Source: Lamellibrachia satsuma (Eukaryota > Annelida > Polychaeta > Sabellida > Siboglinidae). Taken from it: a stretch of 64,000 nt of DNA. The stretch lies in NCBI GenBank assembly GCA_033239005.1, contig BSQZ01000051.1, positions 1,080,001 to 1,144,000 on the forward strand, read 5' to 3'. Shown here in pieces: positions 60,901-64,000 of the stretch. Position 1 is the stretch's first letter. Each line of letters starts with the position of its first letter. The notes below the pieces were generated by a model, which was not told where the DNA came from, searched no databases, and was given only the letters and a program-made list of their open reading frames with translations. The position numbers and the translations under genes are program-made.

Positions 60901-63418
60901 TGTTTCATCCAAAAGACACCAGGTAGAAGGGACCTACAGCCTTTAGTGTTTCATCCAAAAGACACCAGGTAGAAGAGACCTACAGCCTTTAGTGTTTTAT
61001 CCAAAAGACACCAGGTAGAAGGGACCTACAGCTTTTAGTGTTTCATCCAAAAGACACCAGGTAGAAGGGACCTACAGCCTTTAGTGTTTCACCCAAAAGA
61101 CACCAGGTAGTTAGAACAGACCTACAGCTTTTAGTGTTTCATCCAAAAGACACCAGAAAGAAAGGTCCTACAGCTTTTAGTGTTTCATTGAAAAGACACC
61201 AGGTAGAACGGACCTACAGCTTTTAGTGTTTCATCCAATAAGACACCAGGTAGAACGGACCTACAGCTTTTAGTGTTTCACCGAAGACACCAGGTAGAAG
61301 GGACCTACAGCTTTTAGTGTTTCATTGAAAAGACACCAGGTAGAACGGACCTACAGCTTTTAGTGTTTCATCCAATAAGACACCAGGTAGAACGGACCTA
61401 CAGCTTTTAGTGTTTCACCGAAGACACCAGGTAGAAGGGACCTACAGCTTTTAGTGTTTCATCCAAAAGACACAAGGAAAGTGGAATTAGTGAATTGCCC
61501 AAAAATTTCGAAACAGCTGCAGATAGACTCGAACCGCGGTTCTCTCGACTGACAGTCTGACACTCTAACCACTGAGCCACTGCGCCCCATTCAACACTGA
61601 CTACCCGTTTACTCTATTAATATCGACTCTCTGGGTAATCATCGACGAGGGTAGCTGACCTGGCGATGTACTTACAGCTCCTTTTACCATCAGCAGCAGT
61701 TTCCCAGCCGGGGTACGAACGACAACCGACATCCGCTTGCGTGTGCTGGTAAACTCAATCACATTGAGAATTTCGTATTTCTCACTGACGTCATTCTGAA
61801 ACAGGTTTTGAACATCCAAGAATTCAGGACTTATTTTCTGGTAACAACTGACAGTACATTCTTATGCCCACTACTTAACCCTCATCCCAATTCACTAGAC
61901 AAGGGGAGGTCGTTGTGGCCTGTAGACAGAGGTCAGTAAAGAGAATGTTTTAGGATTTTCCAAGGTTAATTGACATGTGTTTATTTGGGGTTTCACATAA
62001 TTAAAATGTCCCAATTCTCTTAATTTTTCAATCTCAGCATACATGTAAATTAACAATGCTATACTTCATGTTTGAATCTTTATTACTGCAGTATATGTAC
62101 CATCAGAAATTGTACAAGATGAGAATCAACAGGCCAATAAATCATGTGACAACAAATATTGAATTTCGCCTTTAAAGGTGAAGATTTATTCTTCAGTCTT
62201 TTAATGCAGCGGTCTCTATATATGTCGTCAAACTGACATTTTATTTCATCGCCAAATCATGTATTTTCTAAAACATTAAGACATGAAAAATAATACTAGA
62301 AATATGTTTTTCATGGATATCGCCAAATCAAGTATTTTCTAAAACATTAAGACATGAAAGATCACACTAGAAACATGTTTTTCATGGATATCAGTTTTAA
62401 ACAACAAAGATTTTATCAATACAATGCAATATTTATAAAACAATGAATCAGTTAAACAATGAAAAAATTCACTGTACATTCCTTTAAGAGAATGAAGTAA
62501 GTGGGACTTACAACGGAGATGATGACATGGTCAGGCGTGCGTGTGTGGAACACGAAGCCATACTTCTTTGCTCCGAGCACCAGCGCCTGTTCATCTGTTA
62601 CAGTAACGACTCGGTACAGTCCCCATCTCATCTCACTGACCAACCACATTTTATTTCACAATTTAACATATGACATTACTAAACTGTACTAACCAATGAT
62701 GTTATCATTGAGTAAACATACTGCTTATTATCACTGGTGAACTAATATTAAAAAATTTTGTGGAGCTTTATATGTAGTGAAAATGAGAATATTGGTAAGT
62801 GAATGGATAGATCCCAAAGCAACTTTTTCAGTTTACTTCTTTAATAAATGCACATCAACATATCTTTTATTTTACATAAGTAAAAAAATTATGACAGTCA
62901 CTTTAGTCATCAATAAAAATACTGTCAATCTGTATGCACACTAGGATAAAAAAATCTTCCTGAGCATAACATAAAATACACCTTCCAAGTATTTTGTTTC
63001 ACATCAAAACATTACTTGGAATATATCCATTTGTATCAATTCTTTTTTAATGTAATAAAAACTGCACAACAAAACCCTGACTCAGATTTCTGTTGTGACT
63101 TAAGCTTTATGTACTGAATTAAATCTTCTCATTATTAAAAAATAACTTGAGCTGAGACAAGCCCAGTTGAATGGAGGAATTCTTAAGATATTTTCCACCG
63201 AGATAACATTTTCAGACGGAGGGTTTCTGGTCATTTATAAATATTTAGCAACTGCTTCCACAACAACACATGTGACAGTTACGTGTTGCTAAGTAAGGCC
63301 TACCTGGGCTAGACGCCTGGTAGGTGATAGAGTTGGGGTCGGTCGGGTCTCCTTCAGGTACAACTGTATGACAGACGGCCAGCACCACCATGAACTGATG
63401 GATCATGTTGGCCTGTTC
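34196..63418 (-). CDS. ATP8A: ATP8A-class phospholipid-transporting P4-ATPase, 3' 25 exons (5' part outside window)
   Basis: Flippase alpha subunit that moves aminophospholipids to the cytosolic leaflet, normally with a CDC50/TMEM30 partner. Exons: 63418-63304, 62594-62512, 61795-61676, 60168-60084, 59668-59529, 59307-59260, 58538-58448, 58198-58134, 57743-57669, 57115-57033, 56259-56154, 55318-55241, 54694-54584, 53852-53778, 53395-53273, 52963-52885, 51917-51856, 50996-50940, 50424-50317, 46520-46432, 42945-42844, 41853-41821, 38218-38151, 36400-36357, 34249-34196. They total 2094 nt with unbroken phase. Visible: the nucleotide-binding domain, [18 protein letters not shown]5-TM10 and the ATP8/Drs2-type C-tail with GFAFS. 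The DKTGT phosphorylation site and TM1-4 must lie beyond 63418. All introns are GT-AG except the one after 53273. ATP8A1 versus ATP8A2 cannot be separated in an invertebrate. Confidence 0.95.
35274..35665. mobile_element. Family B inverted-repeat element, copy in ATP8A intron
   Basis: It begins ttaaagggaatgtatgtaca and shares aattaacaatgctata, tttaatctttattg and cagtaaaacagtcgtttgg with the other family B copies. The right end is truncated. Confidence 0.55.
35895..36090. repeat. Two (TA)n tracts with duplicated left flanks
   Basis: The 35-bp flank ttaatcaacccttatgtaca (continuing gttcttat) precedes both tracts, at about 35898 and 36018. Each tract is followed by attaaaggcgttgttg or attagaggcattgttg. 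A third (TA)n plus aaaggcattgttgctg sits at 35220-35245. The duplication includes microsatellite and flank together. Confidence 0.75.
36575..37788 (+). mobile_element. hAT-like non-autonomous element, copy 2 (1.2 kb), with target duplication
   Basis: This is the same element as 22867-24060. The left flank gcatttgc and the right flank gcatttgg form a near-perfect 8-bp target-site duplication, as expected for hAT. It lies in an ATP8A intron, antisense to that gene. About 66 codons stay open on the minus strand near the left end of both copies, but I assign no function. Confidence 0.8.
38525..38840. mobile_element. Family B inverted-repeat element, copy in ATP8A intron
   Basis: The left end aaatgtacaacaattttcatt is answered at the right by aatgaaattcattggtaagt and ccctttaat. 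Interior blocks taatctttattgctgtagta and tgccaaatcatgcatttttt match the other copies. Confidence 0.55.
40345..40560 (+). repeat. 33-bp minisatellite carrying a CTCF-like core in each unit
   Basis: Seven units start at 40345, 40377, 40410, 40443, 40476, 40509 and 40544. The best units contain ccactagagggcact, which fits the CTCF core CCASYAGRKGGCRSY at every position. The others differ by one to three bases. All motifs point the same way with 32-35 bp spacing. The array lies in an ATP8A intron. CTCF binding itself is not shown. Confidence 0.8.
41223..41681. mobile_element. Family A inverted-repeat element, copy in ATP8A intron
   Basis: It shares with 31624-32092 the blocks taccataaaatca, gactgcccaaatgtgt and caaattaacg, and ends in cagatgttgtaacttta. 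The left end is less clear than the right. Confidence 0.6.
42076..42575. repeat. 38-bp minisatellite in ATP8A intron
   Basis: About thirteen copies of a unit with the landmarks cacttcaaggaaggaacaca and ctttcacctaggca are present, highly similar to each other. It lies between the 33-nt cassette exon (41853-41821) and exon 42945-42844. Confidence 0.9.
43756..44229 (-). other. Ser-rich open frame over (TGC)n-like DNA, probably not coding
   Basis: A 157-codon frame inside an ATP8A intron has a non-repetitive first half and then a run of Ser, Tyr and Thr from imperfect TGC/TAC/TGT triplets. No acceptor and donor flank it in the gene's phase, and ATP8A proteins have nothing like it. I read it as repeat-driven. 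Confidence 0.4.
44760..45010. repeat. G-rich minisatellite and (TAC)n, (TTAC)n microsatellites
   Basis: Bases 44765-44880 repeat a 10-13 bp word, ggtagatggga. (TAC)n follows at about 44922-44950 and (TTAC)n at about 44964-44988. All are intronic in ATP8A. Confidence 0.85.
45330..45742. repeat. Mixed (CTG/CTA/CCG)n triplet-repeat tract
   Basis: Starting with a (CCG)n-like run at 45340, the sequence becomes an irregular mixture of ctg and cta triplets for about 270 bp (45475-45742). Interruptions are frequent, which would tend to stabilise it. It lies in an ATP8A intron. Confidence 0.9.
46185..46235. repeat. Short tandem repeat, cacatagcata unit
   Basis: Three to four tandem copies of acacatagcacatagcat lie in the ATP8A intron next to the exon at 46432-46520. 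Confidence 0.7.
46432..54694 (-). CDS. ATP8A: ATP8A exons for transmembrane segments 5-10
   Basis: Eight exons encode the hydrophobic half. They include [20 protein letters not shown] (entry to TM5), [26 protein letters not shown]-type loop sequence ([12 protein letters not shown]), [20 protein letters not shown] (TM7), [20 protein letters not shown] (TM8), [20 protein letters not shown] (TM9) and a final TM10 exon ending LIRDFSWAA. The exon ending at 53273 uses a GC donor. Confidence 0.93.
46725..48520. repeat. 40-bp minisatellite split by an inverted-repeat element
   Basis: About 25 copies of a unit with the landmarks accaactcattcagtcaccc and aggtcttgtatgaacag lie at 46725-46956 and again at 47759-48515. 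The two halves are separated by the element at 46957-47758. Plus-strand open frames here (for example 48007-48403) are translations of the repeat, not genes. Confidence 0.9.
46957..47758. mobile_element. 0.8-kb inverted-repeat element inserted in the 40-bp minisatellite
   Basis: The left end gagccactgattttcca and the right end, in reverse complement gggccactgattttcca, form a 17-bp terminal inverted repeat with one mismatch. TA borders each end (46957-46958 and 47757-47758), consistent with a mariner-type target duplication. Inside are three tandem copies of aagatgaatgacatgtaatt (47385-47445). There is no transposase ORF. Confidence 0.78.
50268..50305. repeat. (TGCG)n microsatellite beside an ATP8A splice donor
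   Basis: About seven gtgc repeats begin roughly 11 bp inside the intron after exon 50424-50317. The purine-pyrimidine alternation could favour Z-DNA. Confidence 0.85.
51025..51490 (+). mobile_element. Non-LTR reverse transcriptase C-terminal fragment
   Basis: In plus-strand frames with stops, [18 protein letters not shown] and [13 protein letters not shown] follow the usual LHWLPVxxRI...LLTYxxL...WNxLPxxLR order. The piece ends in a ttattatta tail near 51520. It lies in an ATP8A intron, antisense to the gene. Confidence 0.6.
51990..52530. repeat. 69-bp minisatellite in ATP8A intron
   Basis: About eight copies of a unit with the landmarks acaccacagtatgtgttgt, agtaagtgacctgc and gtttggctaacagttttaca are present. 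Because 69 is divisible by three and one frame has no stop, the minus strand shows an open frame of 219 codons with a 23-residue repeat. This is an artefact of the period. Confidence 0.92.
52540..52848 (-). mobile_element. tRNA-derived SINE, copy 1
   Basis: On the minus strand the head reads like a tRNA: an A-box-like TAGCTTGGCAG near 52835 and a B-box-like GAGTTCTAGTCC near 52790. The body carries cacaggaaaagtgg and caccaggtagaagggacc (plus-strand words) in the order seen in the other copies. The internal 46-bp segment is present once here. Confidence 0.8.
54522..54535 (-). promoter_or_regulatory. Duplicate donor-like sequence 62 nt downstream of an ATP8A donor
   Basis: The true donor region ATTGAG|GTTTGTATG (54584) is repeated as ATTGAG|GTTTGTATG at 54522. 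Use of the second site would add 62 nt and break the frame. It may be a local duplication or a decoy. Confidence 0.4.
54783..55035 (-). mobile_element. CR1-like retrotransposon 3' fragment, copy 2
   Basis: It is colinear with 15291-15540, including gatggcaagtggacaaggaa at the same 3' boundary, attcacgccgctag against attcacactactag, and ttccattcatttat. It is more diverged and lacks the rest of the reverse transcriptase. It lies in an ATP8A intron in the gene's orientation. Confidence 0.85.
55241..58538 (-). CDS. ATP8A: ATP8A exons for the phosphorylation-domain C-terminal half
   Basis: Six exons encode [19 protein letters not shown], the variable DSLD segment, [54 protein letters not shown] and [24 protein letters not shown] and GDGANDV are the P-domain motifs conserved across P-type ATPases; the Asp pair coordinates Mg. 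Confidence 0.93.
55375..55646 (-). mobile_element. tRNA-derived SINE, copy 2
   Basis: The head has gattcgaactg as a B-box complement, and the body has cgccaggtagaaggcac and gaaagacatgggcaaagtg. It runs tail to head on the minus strand and ends at catccca near 55646. It lies in the ATP8A intron between exons 56154 and 55318. Confidence 0.75.
55691..56118. mobile_element. Family A inverted-repeat element, copy with long terminal inverted repeats
   Basis: The left end aaagctacaaagtctgat and the right end, in reverse complement aaaggtacaacgtctgat, begin an inverted match that continues through taccataaaatca and the tatagtataaac block (about 55 bp). It lies just 5' of ATP8A exon 56259-56154 on the plus-coordinate axis, ending about 35 bp from its splice donor. 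Confidence 0.7.
59260..63418 (-). CDS. ATP8A: ATP8A exons for the nucleotide-binding domain
   Basis: Six exons give [16 protein letters not shown] sequence (here [12 protein letters not shown]), then [44 protein letters not shown] with the nucleotide-contacting Lys, [20 protein letters not shown] and [13 protein letters not shown]. The first exon starts at a weak acceptor (gtgaaacag before 63418), because the pyrimidine tract is interrupted. That edge is the least certain. Confidence 0.9.
60280..60450 (+). repeat. (GT)n-rich tract
   Basis: About 170 bp of gtgtgtgtggtgtg with occasional interruptions. Open frames of Val/Cys or His/Thr through it are meaningless. It lies in the ATP8A intron after exon 61676. 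Confidence 0.9.
60540..61589 (-). mobile_element. tRNA-derived SINE, copy 3, with internally amplified 46-bp segment
   Basis: The best tRNA-like head in the window: A box TGGCTCAGTGG at 61579-61569 and B box GGTTCGAGTCT at about 61536-61526, both on the minus strand. The body words cacaaggaaagtggaatt and cccgtgtgggatattt match the other copies. Between them a 46-bp segment is repeated about 19 times (60592-61474). Confidence 0.88.
60592..61474. repeat. 46-bp minisatellite derived from the SINE body
   Basis: The unit has the landmarks aagacaccaggtagaaggga, cctacagcttttagtgttt and catccaa. Most copies differ by zero to three bases; a few have small insertions or deletions. The same sequence occurs once in the SINE copies at 52540 and 55375, with aagacac-like words on both sides. 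Confidence 0.92.
61985..62487. mobile_element. Family B inverted-repeat element, copy in ATP8A intron
   Basis: It shares aattaacaatgctatactt and ttactgcagtatatgtac with 35274-35665. It ends tgtacattcctttaagaga, 24 bp from the splice donor of exon 62594-62512. An internal 60-bp stretch around tcgccaaatca is tandemly duplicated (62240-62390). Confidence 0.6.
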
Positions 63419-63475
63419 CTGTTTCACCACCAGAGGGGGTTAAATACAGTCAGGTTGATACAGGCACTGGGGCTA

Positions 63476-63730
63476 AAGGTAGTCTTATTTTTTATCGTAA
63501 ATTTATGTCATATAGTAATAGTTTCAACACTTTGACTGCCTAAATGTGTTTTAATGAACCAATAATATAATTTGAACATCTAATTTGAATGCATCACCCC
63601 GAATGTTACGTTTACAAGGCAAGGTCAATATTCATAAACAGATAATAGTTGAAATATAATAACAAATTGTGGTTCGATAAAACGCATTTGGGTGGTGATG
63701 ATGTTAAAATAGATATGAGCTGGCATGTTG
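63476..63730. mobile_element. Family A inverted-repeat element, partial
   Basis: It shares aaaggtag, ttatcgtaaa, tgactgcctaaatgtgt and gcatttgggtggtgatg with the other copies. The right terminus is lost where SINE-like sequence begins. Confidence 0.55.
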
Positions 63731-63744
63731 TAGTTGATACTAGT

Positions 63745-63935
63745 TTGGACAGCAGCTAATGAAGCAACCGTATGGGTTTTTGTAGATCGAGACCATTGGC
63801 TCCGTGAGTCCACATCAGTTTTATACCATTTCCTGCATGGGACCTTTTAGTTTACTTCCTCTCCCACAGCGTAACAGGGTAGAAGGGACTTGGGACTCTC
63901 AGTGCCTCATCAAAAAAACACTAGCAAAAATAACA
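63745..63935 (-). mobile_element. SINE-like fragment, copy 4
   Basis: The words cagcagctaatgaagcaacc, tgagtccac, cctgcatgggacctttta and agggtagaagggact follow the order of the other copies. The tRNA-like head is not recognisable. It continues towards the right edge of the window. Confidence 0.6.
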
Positions 63936-64000
63936 AGTCAAAATTCTAGATTTCGGGCAGGATATAACCCATGAAAGACCTAACGGAAGATTGTGAAGCG

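Noticed and set aside
61520..61589. A functional tRNA gene on the minus strand
   Set aside because: A and B boxes are present but the sequence continues into a SINE body and the acceptor stem does not close; it is a tRNA-derived SINE head.
1..64000. A novel multi-gene defence, biosynthetic or mobile system
   Set aside because: All confidently modelled genes are conserved single-copy-type animal genes with no clustered unknown ORFs; the unusual content is repeats and splice features.

Overview
This is nuclear DNA of a multicellular animal. It carries spliced genes with long AT-rich introns, dense microsatellites and minisatellites, a tRNA-derived SINE family, non-LTR retrotransposon relics and several families of short inverted-repeat transposons. 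The four genes are ordinary metazoan genes. Repeat content and gene divergence suggest an invertebrate bilaterian, probably marine, but I cannot name the phylum from sequence alone. No CRISPR array, operon, rRNA or true tRNA gene was seen.

Four gene models were rebuilt exon by exon by requiring splice sites and reading phase to agree. (1) A BTB-BACK-C2H2 zinc-finger regulator on the minus strand (8050 to 1670, 3 exons, 1030 aa). Its first intron fits only as a GC-AG intron. (2) SAP30L, a Sin3/HDAC corepressor subunit, on the minus strand (16712 to 12457, 4 exons, 170 aa). (3) An HMGB1/2-type chromatin protein on the plus strand (coding 24367 to 26202, 4 coding exons, 211 aa). It has a probable 5' UTR exon near 21.1 kb behind a promoter with three CCAAT boxes. 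(4) The 3' two-thirds of an ATP8A-class P4-ATPase phospholipid flippase on the minus strand (63418 to 34196, 25 exons, 697 codons). Its 5' part lies beyond the right edge. SAP30L and HMGB are head to head; HMGB and ATP8A are tail to tail. Three of the genes act in chromatin or transcription and the fourth acts in membrane lipid asymmetry. Nothing suggests that they form one pathway.

The space between exons is mostly mobile or tandemly repeated DNA. Intron 2 of the zinc-finger gene holds a hAT transposase relic. SAP30L intron 1 holds a CR1-like reverse transcriptase interrupted by a (TA)n tract, and its intron 2 holds a 478-bp inverted-repeat element. A palindromic (TA)n locus lies at 18.1-18.9 kb. 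Two copies of a 1.2-kb hAT-like non-autonomous element lie at 22.9-24.1 kb and 36.6-37.8 kb. The ATP8A introns hold minisatellites with units of 33, 38, 40, 46 and 69 bp. The 33-bp unit carries a CTCF-like core in each copy, and the 46-bp unit is an amplified internal piece of a SINE.

I found no convincing new multi-gene system. The most notable observations are two GC-AG introns supported by phase or homology, the CTCF-like array, the minisatellite born inside a SINE, the microsatellite expanded inside a retrotransposon ORF, a phase-neutral 33-nt microexon in ATP8A, and twin minimal uORFs ahead of the zinc-finger gene. All coordinates were read by hand and individual exon edges could be off by a base or two.
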